Assembly: GCA_034440575.1 (NCBI GenBank)
Contig: JAOTOL010001306.1
Span: 1-64,000 of the forward strand
Direction: 5' to 3'
DNA from: Imbricaverruca yamaguchii
Lineage: Eukaryota > Arthropoda > Thecostraca > Neoverrucidae
Length of the DNA: 64,000 bases
The position numbers and the translations under genes were made by a program. This document shows positions 11,000 through 22,496 of the stretch, piece by piece. Position 1 is the first letter of the stretch, and each line of letters begins with the position of its first letter. The notes below the pieces were generated by a model. It was given only the letters and a program-made list of their open reading frames with translations. It was not told the DNA's origin and searched no databases.

Positions 11000-13780
11000 T
11001 CGGCGAATTTGCGAAATGAATATGAATATGAATATGTCGTCACTTTGACGAATTTACGGCAGGCTGGAACTAAACCAGCGGCATTCCTTTGTTTGGGGAC
11101 ACTTGGTTTTTCTAGACACAAAATCTCTATAATTTGTTGATAATTTCCCGGCTCAAGAATTTGGTAGCCTTTTTGAAGCACACAGCAAATGCGGCCTGCC
11201 ATCTGTCGGCACGCAAGTAAGCTCTGGTGCATAATACTTACGTTGTCATCTAGCGGTAGAATTCTGAACTATTTTTGGAACTTATGACACCGGGTACTTG
11301 TGAATTCGTCCTACCCGCAGATATTCTAGAAATTATCTGGCAGCTTTGGAACTTATGAATCTTGGTACTTATGACTTTGGGTACTTGTGATACGGACCCA
11401 AATCAGCGCCCAGATGACGTCCCCGGCTGCCAATGAACATTGACAGGGGCCGTGCTGGGCTCCCAATTCCCCAGTACACATTCAATTTGGCTAGGGGAAA
11501 GTGGGCGCACTGGGCGGGGAGCTTTTTTGCGGGAGTTACAAGTGTGAACGCGTATTGCGATTGGTAATGATGCGATGTGGGAAGATTTGAGCTGAAGAAA
11601 AGGAGGTTTTGAAAGGTAAAAATGTCGGTATTATCCCAGTACAAGGTGATTTAAGATCCAAGGGGTGCACTTTCATCTGAGTGTGCCTTTTGGCACAAAA
11701 ATTAGAAAGGGTTGCACTCGTGCCTCAGGGCCCGGGTTGATGCTCCGGCAGCAGTGTTGTGCATGCTTTTGAAGGGCCGAGTGTTCCATCAATAATGGTG
11801 TTGGTCTTCCCCCCCCCCCAAAAAAAAAAAAAAAAAACGGGAGCCTATGGATGTGCTCCCCCAATCCATTTGGACCTGTCCATTGCCTTTATGTATTTTG
11901 CCTTTGCCCCAATAATTGTTTTTTTAATCAACACCAGTGCACTCAGGGCTTCCTCATTAATTGTAGTTCTTTCTATTAGCCCTGGGTCCCTTCCAATGGT
12001 GTAGCCAATAGGGCAGGATGGATCCATGACTTCATGGATGAATGACATTCTGGAGCCACTGGATGAGCCCTCAGGTGCATCTCCATCAGAAGATTTTGAG
12101 AGGGGTGCACTCAAAGGCCTTGGAAGAGAGACTTTGGCTGAAAATTAACTGGAGAGTGTTGGTAGATTGGAGTTTAAGAGTGTTGACATCCAGGTTCATT
12201 TTGTGTCCATTAAATGGAGCTGTGCACTCAATGATTCTAAGGGGCACATTTTCATCTTGATGGGGGCCTTTGGCTGAAAAACTATAAAGGGTTCCTCTTG
12301 AGCCTGACTAGAGGACCACTTTTCATTATAAGATGGGTGCCACCTTCTCATGAGCAGGTACATGTCCTCTGTGCCCTCTAGTCTTTACAGCAGCAATTTT
12401 CTCTCTTGTCTACTAGCTTTTGAACCTTACAAGTCATTCCTCCCTTCAACTAAGCATTCCAGACATGAACTTAAAAAGTACATTGAAAAGCTTTTGTGGT
12501 TTTTACAAATAAGTGTTTCCAATCAATTTTCTCAACTTTTTCATTGGAAAAAAATGTTATGGTGAAAATAAAATGATTTTAGATGAAAAAGATTGCTTTA
12601 ATATAATTTTCCTTAAATCATTTTATATTCTGAAACCTTTATCCCAATAGACTACAATTAACAAATCAGTTGGTGTGCAAACATCCTACTCATTGGGTGT
12701 GTTATGAATATTTATTGGGTGTGTGGTGTGAGCATGTCAGGAGTATCAGGTATGGATTTATAAACTTGGTTGACATTGATTAAGTATAGTTTTGTTTTAT
12801 TTGATCTGCCATTGCTCAGGAAGTTGGCTATAACAGCATCCTTTGCTAATTTAACCATGGCACCAATTTGCTCTCTGGCAGTCATTTATAGGATGCCATT
12901 ATACAGTAGAGCTGAGTGTAGTCTCCATGTAAATCAGAAATTGTATTGCAATTTACTGATGTTTGTAAGTTTAGTTTTACTCATTTCAGCATCTCCAACA
13001 GTAAAACTTATTGTGTTATTAAAACTGATGTGATAATTATATTTGGTTGTCACTTTTAATATCTTCAGATCATTATGCCAGGTTTTCTCCCTCTATCTTG
13101 TTCCTAAATTTCCTCTGTAAAACTGACTATAATCTGTCTGCAATGTATGAATATCTTTAATGAATATCTTTATTATATATAATATCTTATAATAATAATA
13201 TCCTTAATATCCAATCTTTATGTATGAATATATCATTTGAAATTGATAGTCATTTTCACCACCTAGAATGCCCCAGCATCACTGCTTTGCATCTGCAATG
13301 CTCTGTGCAGCACAGCTGTTTTGCTTATATGAGGTGGTCCCACCAGGACTGTTTGGCAAGTTTAATTGTGTGTTTAATTATATATAGAGGTCAATGCTAT
13401 TTGACCAAATGCAAAGCCCCATTTTGACATTATTTGACATTGCTCACAACATGAAAAGTAAGTATTTCCACAGAAAATAAGTGATTAAATCATCTGAGTC
13501 CCCTTCATGACATATGACATATTCATATTCTTATGAATATTCTTCATATTTATATTTATATATTTATCATATATATAGTGTATCATCATATTTATATTCA
13601 TATTTATATTCATAATTATATGAATATTCTTCAGACATATTCCAAAGATATATTTGATAAAACAATTAACAAAAACATTATCCTGCAAATTTACCAATAA
13701 TTTTTTTTTCCACCTAGAAATCCTAAAATAGTTGAAGGTAATTTCTTATTTCTTCAAATTTCCTTTTCCAATGCAATGTT
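11000..13780. other. AT-rich, CpG-poor stretch without a supported gene
   Basis: Short open frames only. Two related segments (about 11660-11735 and 12239-12310: GGGGTGCA/GGGGCACA, TTTCATCTGA, AAAGGGTT) suggest another decayed repeat. A homopolymer-like C/A tract lies at 11810-11838 and AT-rich short repeats (ATATTTATATTCAT type) at 13500-13640. Composition differs sharply from the GC-rich exons further right. Confidence 0.5.
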
Positions 13781-13784
13781 TGTG

Positions 13785-14015
13785 AATGTGCTTAACATGA
13801 TCTGACCACTCATACTCTTGGCAAATGCTTGTTTGTTTATTGGATGGTTCACAAAGCATAGTATACACAATCATGGCAAATGATGCGACCCACAATATTT
13901 TGCCAGTGGGCTGTGGGATTGGTAAATGTACTGAGTGATACAAGTGTTGAACATAGATAATTGGTAGCCAGAGCTCAACACCTTGGCTAGCCTGCCACTC
14001 ATTCCCCCACCTGCA
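13785..14015 (-). mobile_element. SINE of the GGGACATTTCCCAAT family
   Basis: Reverse-oriented, diverged copy of the SINE seen at 28073 (+). Recognisable landmarks on the minus strand are a tRNA-like head near 14010, then TTCAACACTTGTATCACTC, an AATCCCACAGCCCACTGGC-like core and a CCATCCAATAAAC-like 3' end near 13790. Confidence 0.6.
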
Positions 14016-14065
14016 AATATGTACTTTTCAGTTGGGAGGCTGGGCACTGCATGACCTCAGCAGTC

Positions 14066-17000
14066 ATAAAGACATAAAAGATTAGTGCAACTCTGAGCCA
14101 CAAGGGCCCTTCTTGGTTGCACTCTGTACACTGAACCAGTTGCCCACCAAATCTGCCAATCAGCCCTCCCTGTAATACTGAAAAGCAAGCCCTCTATTCT
14201 TATAATGATTGTCTATGCTGTTTTTAAAGATGTTCAATGTGCTGCTACTGACGATGTTTTCTGGCAGCTGGTTCCAGTGTTCCACTACCCTGTTGGTGAA
14301 GAAAGTTTGCCTTAACCTTGTTCTGCTGTGGTTAATTTTAATTTTGAATTTATGACCTCTAATTGCATCATTTCTGTTAAATTCAAACATTTCCCCAAGG
14401 TATCCCCTCTCCAGACCATTGACAAATTTAAAGACCTCGATGAGATCTCCTCTCAGCCTTCTATATCTAAGTGAAAACATATTCAATTTCTTCAATCTTT
14501 CCTCATATGCCAGGTTGCTTATGCCATTAACCATTTGTGTAGCCCTCTTTTGTACTCTCTCTAAAAGCCAACAATCTTTTTCATAGCTAGGAGACCAAGC
14601 TTGGATGCAGTATACCAAATGTGGCCTGACGTATGCACAGTAAAGCTTCCTGATCACTTCCTCACTTCTGTATGATACATTCCTATTTATTGCCCCAAGC
14701 ATTCTCAGTGCCTTCTTCCTGGCTTCCTTGGTCTGTTCTGATGCCCCCAATTTTGTGTTTAGAATAACACCTAAATCCTTCTCCTGTTGGGTCACTGATA
14801 GCACTTGGCCACCCATCAAGTATGGAGCCTTCATATGCTGCTTACCTACATGCATGATTTTGCACTTATCAAAGTTAAATTTCATTTGCCATTCTTCGGA
14901 CCACTTCACAAGTTCGTCTAGGTCTTTTTGCAGCGAGATATGCTCATCCTGACCTGTTATTGCCCTAAAGACCTTCAAATCATCTGCAAATTTCAAAACT
15001 TTACTGCTTAGGCCGCTTTCAATGTTATTTACAAATATAATGAACAGTAATGGCCCTAGTACTGACCCCTGGGGGACTCCACTAAGAACATTTTGCCATG
15101 ATGACTTTGTACCATTTAGCATCACTCTTTGCTGTCTATCTGAAAGCCACAACTCTATCCATTTTAAGATGCTACCTGCAATACCATGGGACTGAAGCTG
15201 TATCATTAACCGTTTATGGGGTACCTTGTCAAAGGCCTTACTAAAGTCAAGATATGCTACATCAACCTGATTTCCCTGATCAAATTGTTCTGTGGCGAAG
15301 TTCAAAAAGTCCAAGAGGTTTGTGAGACACGATCGTCCTTTTCTAAATCCATGTTGAGTATCTTCAATCAATCTGCTACCTTCCAGATAACTAACTATTC
15401 TATCCTTGATAATTGATTCGAGTACCTTGCAGACTAGGGATGTGAGACTTATTGGCCTATAGTTTTCAACTTTCCCTCTTTCTCCTTTCTTGAAAATAGG
15501 AACTACATTTGCCCTTTTCCAATCGGTTGGAATTTCATTATGTGAAACTGATCTACAAAATATTATACTAAGTGGAAATGCCAGTTCCTTTTCAGTTTCC
15601 CGCAACACCCTAGCATAAATTTCATCAGGTCCTGCTGCCTTATTTGGCTTTATTTTCCTGATATGATTGTAAACAACATCACTACCAATGAAATCAACAT
15701 CATTTGTCAGATCCCATGTAACTGAACTATGGTGTACGGTCGGCAGATTGGTCATATCTTCCAATGTAAACACTGATTTGAACTGCTTGCTCAGCTCCTC
15801 AACCATCTCACTATCCTCACCCAATGTAGTCCCGTTTACTTCCAGTGGACCAATTGTGCTAGAAACTTTACTCAGCTTGTAGAAACTAAAGAACTTTTTA
15901 CTGTCCCCATTGCAGTTTCTAGCTAAATCCAGTTCCTTTGCTCGCTTTGCTGCTCTGGTTTTTTGCTTCACAGTGTCTCTAGCTTTTCGATACGCCTTTA
16001 GATTAATGACATTTGAGGCTTCTTTAAAAACTCTAAATGCAGTTTTCTTAGCCCTAATTGCTTTTATCACGTCTGGTGTAAGCCATGCTGGCTTTCCTAC
16101 CCTTCTTTTGCGTCTTTGCTTTTGGGGGACATGTCTAATCTGAGTTTCCTTTAAGTAAGATTTGAACTTTTCCCACATTTCACAGGCATTTAAATTGGAG
16201 AATTCTTCTTCCCATCTGATGGCACTTAAAGCCGCTCTCATGCCGTTAAAGTCTGCTCTGTTGAAATTTGGAACCTTTACCAAATTATCCTTGATAATTT
16301 CCCCTACATGTGCCTTGAATCTAACTATGTTATGGTCACTTCTTCCCAGAGTTTCGCCTACAGTCAAGTCTTGAACCAAGTGACTTAAATCCGAGAATAC
16401 AAGGTCCAAGAATGAACCATGCCTGGTAGGTTCCGATACAAACTGGTGTAAGAACAGGTCCTCTTCAAGGCATTTCCTGAACATTTTGCATGATGGGGAG
16501 CCAACACCAGCATTTTCATAACCTTTTAGATTAAAGTCACCGAGAATAAGGCACTTCCTCTTAAAGTTTCTACTGATTTCCTCACAAATCACCTTGTCAA
16601 GCTCCAGTTGCTGAGAATGTGGCAGGGTTCCTGATCGGTAGAAAGCTCCTATCCTAAGAGTATTGCTGTTGCCTTTTCCCACAGTGACATCAAGCCAAAT
16701 GGACTCCACAGACACATTTGTATCCCCACCTGCTACTTTTTGAGAACTGAATAAGCTATTCACATAGAGCATTACACCACCCCCTTTCATTGTTGGACCC
16801 CTATTGCACGAAAACATATTGTATCCCTGGATCTCATAGTCCTGTAAGTTATCTCCAAAATATCCTTCACTGACCCATGCCTCCGTAATGCAAACAAAAT
16901 CCGGTTCCTCCTCAGCAACATAACTCATCAAATTTGGAACGGATACTCTGAGCATTAAACATCATACACTTAACAAATGCTCCATAACCACCTTTGTCTT

Positions 17001-17185
17001 TTTCATATTGAGGAGTTCTTTTATCACTAGATGAACTATAACTCTGTCCCCTTGAGTTGCTGCTGTCCCTATTTCCAGACTTTGAGGTTCTATTACCTTG
17101 GCTGACACTATTGGAATATTCCTGAGTTGGCAATGCAATTTCATCCCTCCCCACCCCATTTCCTAGTTTCCCTGAAGGACAGTCG
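14066..17185 (-). mobile_element. Nearly full-length CR1-like non-LTR retrotransposon (LINE)
   Basis: Contains one long endonuclease/reverse transcriptase frame and an upstream leader. The 3' end, shared with the copy at 32330, lies near the AAGACATAAA word at 14066. Short SINE-like pieces flank it (GCATGACCTCAG before, GTCGATGCACAC...CAATAACCAACC after), so it may have inserted into a SINE. The word TCAGTTGGGAGGC occurs at both 14028 and 17216 and could be a duplication belonging to the SINE or the LINE. Confidence 0.85.
14160..16955 (-). CDS. LINE ORF2: AP endonuclease + reverse transcriptase, CR1-like
   Basis: An open frame of 931 codons. Residues 1 to about 215 are an exonuclease/endonuclease/phosphatase-type endonuclease: DFVCITEAWVSEGY near 19, GAFYRSG near 103, LGDFNLKGY near 138 and the catalytic GRSDHN near 204. 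Residues about 440-760 are a reverse transcriptase: AAGPDEI near 440, ENYRPISLTS near 497, the motif A AYLDFSKAFD near 567, SGVPQGSVLGPLLF near 625 and the catalytic FADD at about 656. The C-terminal region carries the family's conserved LxxVQKRAT and RLRxTFFxNR motifs. Such enzymes nick the target and prime cDNA synthesis on it. The true start lies further upstream: the opening words of the endonuclease sit in another frame at 16912-17193, so at least one frameshift near 16930 breaks this copy. Only the first methionine after that break defines the 16955 end. CR1/L2-type placement is from motif resemblance. Confidence 0.9.
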   Translation of the reverse strand: MLRVSVPNLMSYVAEEEPDFVCITEAWVSEGYFGDNLQDYEIQGYNMFSCNRGPTMKGGGVMLYVNSLFSSQKVAGGDTNVSVESIWLDVTVGKGNSNTLRIGAFYRSGTLPHSQQLELDKVICEEISRNFKRKCLILGDFNLKGYENAGVGSPSCKMFRKCLEEDLFLHQFVSEPTRHGSFLDLVFSDLSHLVQDLTVGETLGRSDHNIVRFKAHVGEIIKDNLVKVPNFNRADFNGMRAALSAIRWEEEFSNLNACEMWEKFKSYLKETQIRHVPQKQRRKRRVGKPAWLTPDVIKAIRAKKTAFRVFKEASNVINLKAYRKARDTVKQKTRAAKRAKELDLARNCNGDSKKFFSFYKLSKVSSTIGPLEVNGTTLGEDSEMVEELSKQFKSVFTLEDMTNLPTVHHSSVTWDLTNDVDFIGSDVVYNHIRKIKPNKAAGPDEIYARVLRETEKELAFPLSIIFCRSVSHNEIPTDWKRANVVPIFKKGERGKVENYRPISLTSLVCKVLESIIKDRIVSYLEGSRLIEDTQHGFRKGRSCLTNLLDFLNFATEQFDQGNQVDVAYLDFSKAFDKVPHKRLMIQLQSHGIAGSILKWIELWLSDRQQRVMLNGTKSSWQNVLSGVPQGSVLGPLLFIIFVNNIESGLSSKVLKFADDLKVFRAITGQDEHISLQKDLDELVKWSEEWQMKFNFDKCKIMHVGKQHMKAPYLMGGQVLSVTQQEKDLGVILNTKLGASEQTKEARKKALRMLGAINRNVSYRSEEVIRKLYCAYVRPHLVYCIQAWSPSYEKDCWLLERVQKRATQMVNGISNLAYEERLKKLNMFSLRYRRLRGDLIEVFKFVNGLERGYLGEMFEFNRNDAIRGHKFKIKINHSRTRLRQTFFTNRVVEHWNQLPENIVSSSTLNIFKNSIDNHYKNRGLAFQYYREG

Positions 17186-17193
17186 ATGCACAC
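16912..17193 (-). pseudogene. 5' part of the LINE frame, out of frame with ORF2
   Basis: A 93-codon frame, Ser/Gly/Asn-rich for the first 70 residues, then the endonuclease opening FNAQSIRSKFDEL. This normally continues directly into the domain found in the frame of the 14160-16955 reading frame. The overlap and the abrupt stop after the opening motif show a small indel. This element is therefore probably unable to make the full protein unless frameshifting rescues it. Confidence 0.75.
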
Positions 17194-17199
17194 TTAAAC

Positions 17200-17505
17200 C
17201 CCAATAACCAACCAATCAGTTGGGAGGCAAACCCAACAAAGCCTGTTTGAATACTGTGTTGAATTTTTTTTAAACTTAATTTATATTTCCCAAAAATAGC
17301 CATTTAATGTTCCTGATTTATAACAAAAGCTTCGCCTAACTTAGCCAAACCCTTTCTTGTCTCATGGCTAACTTAAACTGCAATAATACCTTTCTTTGTT
17401 CATCTTATGAAATATGCCTCAGTAGATGCTACCTACTATCTTGTTCTCATTGCAGTGCAGGACATCTATAAGGCAAGTTTTACACCCATTTGAACTTCAT
17501 GAAGC
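17200..17505. other. AT-rich spacer, nothing recognised
   Basis: CpG-poor sequence between the LINE and a SINE; no coding or RNA signal seen. Confidence 0.4.
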
Positions 17506-17685
17506 AAAGGTTTTTTATTGGGTTGTTCATGATGCACTTTATGCTTACAGCTAATGGCACTGCCCACAATTTTGCTGGTGGACCATGGGATTTCGAAATG
17601 TCCAGAGTGGTGTGAGTGTTGAACCTGGGACATTTGTATATTGAGCTGAACACCTTGACCACTTGTCCGTCCCCACCGAGACAGA
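17505..17685 (-). mobile_element. SINE of the GGGACATTTCCCAAT family
   Basis: On the minus strand: GGGGACGGACAAGTGGTCAA head near 17680, GTTCAACACTCACACCACTC, GGACATTTCGAAATCCCATGG, AATTGTGGGCAGTGCCATTAGC, and an AACCCAATAAAAA 3' end near 17508. Same order as the copies at 28073, 33330 and 13785. Confidence 0.7.
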
Positions 17686-20560
17686 CTGACAGATAGACAG
17701 ACTTTATTGAGGTCATCCACAATTGACTCGTGGCTGTTATGACGCGCGTCAAATATATAAAATAACAGCACAAAAGGTAAAAAGAGGGTCAAACTCACAG
17801 AATGCAAATACAAATAAAATACAGCAAGTCGAGCAGTCAGTAAGTTCGGCACGAGCGGCACGTCAAACAGGTACGTGGCGGGTAATTTCAAAATCAAAAT
17901 AAAACGGGTACTTTTAGGTGGCGACCAAAGATCGACATGGGAAGTCGCGTCAGCTCAGGTGGCAGTGAGTTGTACATGTGTGGCGCTCTGGAACTAAAAC
18001 GTCTCTTCCCCATCTCGGTGCGGGACCGGGGGACATGCAAGTTGTGGTCTTGACGGGTGGTGTGGTCACGAATCTCCGCCATGATGCTGAGGTCATGAGC
18101 CAGTGACCCTGGCTCACCATGAAGACACACCTTGTGTGTGAGGCGAAGGGTGTGATAACTGGCCAGGTTCTCCGCGCTGAGCCAGCCCAGCCTCCTGAGC
18201 ACATCCGAAACGTGGTCAAACTTTTTGCGGTGGAAAAGTACCTTTTCCGAGTAGTTTAGTTTTTTTTTTTAATGCGAGATAGGTTCTTTTTGGCTTCGTT
18301 ACCATACACAGAAATACAGTAGCGGATCTGCGGGAAGACCAGAGCATTGACCAGCGTGGAGATGACAGCAGGTGGAAGGTGTCCCCCCAGATGCGCCAGT
18401 CCACCCATAACTCCAAAACAACGCCGAGTCAATTCGGAGATGTGCGAGTCCCAGCTGAGCGAGCGATCGAAAATAAGACAGAGATTTTTGCATTCCGAAA
18501 TTGTGGGTAGATCGTGATCGCGAAATTTAACTGTGACATCCGGTAGGGCACACAAATTTCGCGGGCTGCCCAACATCATCAGCTGTGTCTTATTTACGCT
18601 AATTTTCAGTCCATTTGCTCGAAACTAGATGTCGAGGGATGCCGGAACTGTTTCCATATGAGTGACAACGTTTTGAATTTCAGATTTCTTACCACTGACC
18701 AAAATCTGGGTTTCGTCGGCGTATTGAACAACCACAGCACCTTCGGGGTACAGGCTGAGGTCGTTGACAAATACACAGTAGAGGAGAGGTCCTAGTGACT
18801 GACACCCAGGCTGTCAGTAAGGCTGACACTTTGAGTGTGTTTCTGAAGATAAGCCGAAAATCAGGAAGTATCGACGCTGTGGAGACTTAAGTTTGACAGG
18901 AGTTTTGAGTGATCTATCACATCACTTGCTCAAATCCAGCAGGCAGAGAAGGGACACCCCTCCAGGGTCACATGCGGATAGGATCTGGTCCGATATGGAG
19001 GTCAGAGTGGTTTCCGTCGTGTGACGAGTACGGAAGCCGTGCTGAGTTTGGGAGAGGAGGTGGTTATCGGACAGGTAATTGTAGAGTTGCTGGTGCACGG
19101 CACGCTCTACAATTTTCGCAATGACTGAGACGATGGAGATAGGACGGAAATTGTAAGGGTTACAGGGATCACCGGACTTGAAGATGGGATGGACGATAGA
19201 GTGCTTCCAAGAATCAGGAACATCGGATTGGGTAATGCTGGAATTGACCAAATGCATGAGCACCCCCACCTAACGAGTCGAAGCACACCCTGAACATGTG
19301 GATGCTCATGCCGTCGTCGCCACAGGCTGACGAGCCGTTCATTCCGAAGACGACGGCTCGCAGCTCAGGTAGCGACAACGGCACCAGGGCAAGCGCACAG
19401 GCACCGACACCCGGCAAAAGTCAAGAGATACTCGGCGTCGCTCTCAGCCACGCACGGGCCCACGCGAACAAAAAATCGGTTGAGGTCATCAGCTGTCGCG
19501 TAGGGCAGCTGAAGAATTGCCTGCTTGCCTCCGACAAATGACCTGACATGGCGCCACATTGACCTCCGCCCATCCTCATGGATTAGCAGCTCAGCGCCGT
19601 TCCGGCTATCACACCTAATCGCCGATCGTACAGCTCGGTTGGCGTCCCTGTACTCCGTAGACTAGTGCCCATAGACAGTCAGCGCACCACGGCGGCGACA
19701 CATTAAAGCTTTAGTTCCATCTGATACGACCGGGGCACTAGGGTTCCTGATTCTAACAATCCTGATTGGAGCATGGATGTCAATGATGGGTAAATAGATG
19801 TCCACAAAACAGTCCCACTTGAGCTTGACGGAGGGATAATTAAAAACAGAACTCCAGTGAGCCAAACAAAGATCATAAAGCAAAGCATTCGGATCAATAC
19901 GGCGAAAGCAACGGGTCCGAACAGTGGCGCCGCTCGGTCTAGATCTGGGCACATTGACAGAAAGACGAATAAATCTATGCGGACTAAAGCGACAAAATTA
20001 TGTACGGCAATGCTGCACAATGTCACGACAGTTGGTGATAACTACGTCAAGGAGAGAGCCAGTTGAATAGGTGGGCAAGGTCACACACTGAAATAACGAG
20101 TAATCAAAAACAAAATTAGACAGCACACGCCTACCTTGGTCCGAGTCTGGTTTCCGCAAGTCACAATTTAAATTTCCGCAAATAAAAAGTTTGGGGCTTC
20201 GGATAGTCAACAATCACACGCTGGAATTGTGCTTCCAGGTCTACAAAGTCCGCTTTCACGTCGGTCAGATTCCGTCTCGGTGGACGATATGCGGTGCAGA
20301 TGATGAATTGGCGCTTACTGTCTGGTTTAACCAACATCCACAACGTCTCCAACTTGCTGTTGGGATGGTGGACAGCCGTTGTTATTTTCAGCGGAGACGC
20401 GTTGATACCTTCTCTGGCGGCCAGCGCCACTCCTCCGTACCCTCGCCCGTCGGGGCGATCGGCTCGGTACAACTGGTACCCAGGCAGCAGCAGCAATTTG
20501 TTCAGTCGCAGGATTCAGCCAGGTTTCGGCTAAGCATATGATGTCATACTTGTAGCGATG
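17686..20560 (-). pseudogene. Decayed second LINE family (endonuclease-RT), minus copy
   Basis: Broken reading frames on the minus strand follow the order of a non-LTR retrotransposon. At 20161-20496 lies an endonuclease with GYQLYRADRPDGRGYGGVAL and YRPPRRN. At 19998-20213 its continuation has FICGNLNCDLRKPDS and LLDVVITN. A linker follows at 19662-19952, then the reverse transcriptase start (SIVHPIFKSGDP, NFRPISIVSVIAKIVER, QHGFRTRHTTETT) at 18922-19269. Thumb and C-terminal segments lie at 18256-18579 and 17894-18202 (PRSRTEMGKRRFSSRAPHMY). The motif A to motif C part is heavily damaged. The 3' end has AATAAAG followed by a CTGT/CTAT repeat tail near 17690. At least five frameshifts or stops are needed to link the pieces, so it is dead. 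Confidence 0.85.
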
Positions 20561-20689
20561 TAGTATTTCGACATTTCCAGTAATTTTGGCTTAATGCTTT
20601 GGATGTTCAGCACGCAAATGTTCAGTCTTGAACTGGGAGATGGCGATAGGTTCCTCTTTCGGCGTTGGGCGCCTTTGCTCCCCCGCTTC

Positions 20690-21842
20690 CCCACACGCAT
20701 CATTGACATCCATGCTCCAATCAGGACTGTTAGAATCAGGAACCCCAGTGCCCCGATCTTATCAGATGGAACTAAAGCTTTAATGTGTCGCCGCCGTGGT
20801 GCGCTGACTGTCTATGGGCACTAGTCTACGGAGTGCAGGGACGACAGCCCAGCTGCACGATCGGCGATTAGGTGTGATAGCCGGAACGGCGTTGATCTGC
20901 GAATCCATGAGGATGGGCGGAGGTCAATGTGGCGCCATGTCAGGTCATTTGTCGGAGGCAAGCAGGCCATTCGTAAGCTGCCCGACGCGATAGCTGATGA
21001 CCTCAACCGATTTTTTGTTCGCGTGGGCCCGTGCGTGGCTGACGATGTTAGGAGTATGGGAGCGACGCCGAGTATCTCCTGCCGTTTCCCGGGTGTCGGT
21101 GCCTGTGCTTACCCTGGTGCCGTTGTCGCTACCTGAGCTGCGAGCCGTCGCCTTCGGAATGAATGGCTCGTCAGCCTGTGGCGACGGCGGCATCAGCATC
21201 CACATGTTCAGGGTGTGTTTCGACTCGTTAGGTGGGGTGCCCCTGCATTTGGTCAATTCCAGCATTACCCAATCCGATGTTCCTGATTCCTGGAAGCACT
21301 CCATCGTCCATCCCATCTTCAAGTCCGATGATCCCTGTAATCCTTCCAATTTCCGTCCTATCTTCGTCCCAGTCATTGCGAAAATTGTGGTGTGTCGTCC
21401 ACCAGCAACTTTACAATTACCTGTCCGATAACCACCTCCTCTCCCAAACTCAGCACGGTTTCCGTCCTCGTCACTCGACGGAAACCGTTCTGACCTCCAT
21501 ATCTGACCAGATAGTATCCGCATGTGACCATGGAGAGGTGTCCCTTCTCTGCCTGCTGGATTTGAGCAAGTGCTTTGATGTGATAGATCACTCAAAACTC
21601 CTGTCAAAATTAAGTCTCCACAGCATCGATACTTCCTGATTTTCGACTTATCTTCAGAGCCACACCCAGAGTGTCAGCCTTACTGACAGTCTGGGTGTCG
21701 TCTACAAGTATGCCCTGTTGCCCAACAGCATCGGCGTTTTTCAAGGATCATCACTTTCAAGGATAAAACATCCTAGATCATCACTAGGATGTTTTATCTG
21801 TTTGACGCGATGTCATAATAGCCACGAGTCAATTGTGGATGA
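20690..21842 (+). pseudogene. Decayed second LINE family, plus copy, internally deleted
   Basis: Same family as 17686-20560 but in the opposite orientation. The linker (ALMCRRRGALTVYGH) is at about 20780, WRHVRSFVGGKQAI at 20927, and the reverse transcriptase start (SWKHSIVHPIFKS, LSDNHLLSQTQHGF, CLLDLSKCFDVIDHSKL) at 21232-21639. It then jumps to the 3' untranslated sequence shared with 17730-17765 (CACGAGTCAATTGTGGATGA). Most of the RT core and the thumb are deleted around 21740-21790. The two copies form an inverted pair. Confidence 0.8.
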
Positions 21843-21866
21843 CAAAAGTACAATATTATTTCCAAT

Positions 21867-22408
21867 ACAAAACCTAAGGTTAGCTGTGGTCTAGATGTAG
21901 CAATTTTGTGGCAAAAACATTTTCAATATGCTATTGCATGATCTTTAGATATTTTCAATTTGATTGCTAACTCCAGTGTGGGAACATGAATAGATGTGTG
22001 GAAAACTCTTCCTAATATTGCAGTGTAAGGGTAGAAAATGATTCCCATCTGTGGGCATTTGATCCAAATCGGGAAATGTTGTGACTATGCTTCATTGGTA
22101 TTTTCAGGGCAGCATTTCTCATGGATGTCATGGGAAAACAAAACCTAAGGTTAGCTGTGGTCTAGATGTAGCAATTTTGTGGCAAAAACATTTTCAATAT
22201 GCTATTGCCTGATCTTCAGATATTTTCAATTTGATTGTTAACTCCAGTGTGGGAACATGAATTGATGTGTGGAAAACTCTTCCTAATATTGCAGTGTAAG
22301 GGTAGAAAATTATTCCCATCTGTGGGCATTTGATCCAAATCGGGAAATGTTGTGACTATGCTTCATTGGTATTTTCAGGGCAGCATTTCTCATGGATGCC
22401 ATGGATGC
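21867..22408. repeat. 271-bp tandem duplication ending in an exon edge
   Basis: Two adjacent copies, 21867-22137 and 22138-22408, nearly identical (both begin ACAAAACCTAAGGTTAGC). Each ends with the pyrimidine tract and acceptor TTGGTATTTTCAG followed by GGCAGCATTTCTCATGGATG. In the second copy this continues into the candidate exon 22379-22496, so the duplication includes a 3' splice site and the first about 20 nt of the exon. Confidence 0.85.
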
Positions 22409-22496
22409 CAAGAGAAAGTCTATTCGACTGCAGCGATCCCTTCTCGTGCATGAACATTCAAGGTGCAGCAGCAGCATCACCAACTGTCTACAAATT
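22379..22496 (+). CDS. Tudor gene, candidate first coding exon
   Basis: Good acceptor (TATTTTCAG) at 22370-22378 and donor ATT|GTAAGC at 22497. The frame from ATG 22392 (MDAMDAKRKSIRLQRSL start) ends in phase 0 and joins the phase-0 acceptor at 24003 without a stop. The acceptor means any 5' UTR exons lie upstream. Support is splice-site and frame compatibility only. Confidence 0.45.

Noticed and set aside
11845..12114. 89-codon minus-strand open frame
   Set aside because: No domain, no start or splice support; lies in AT-rich sequence with other signs of decayed repeats.
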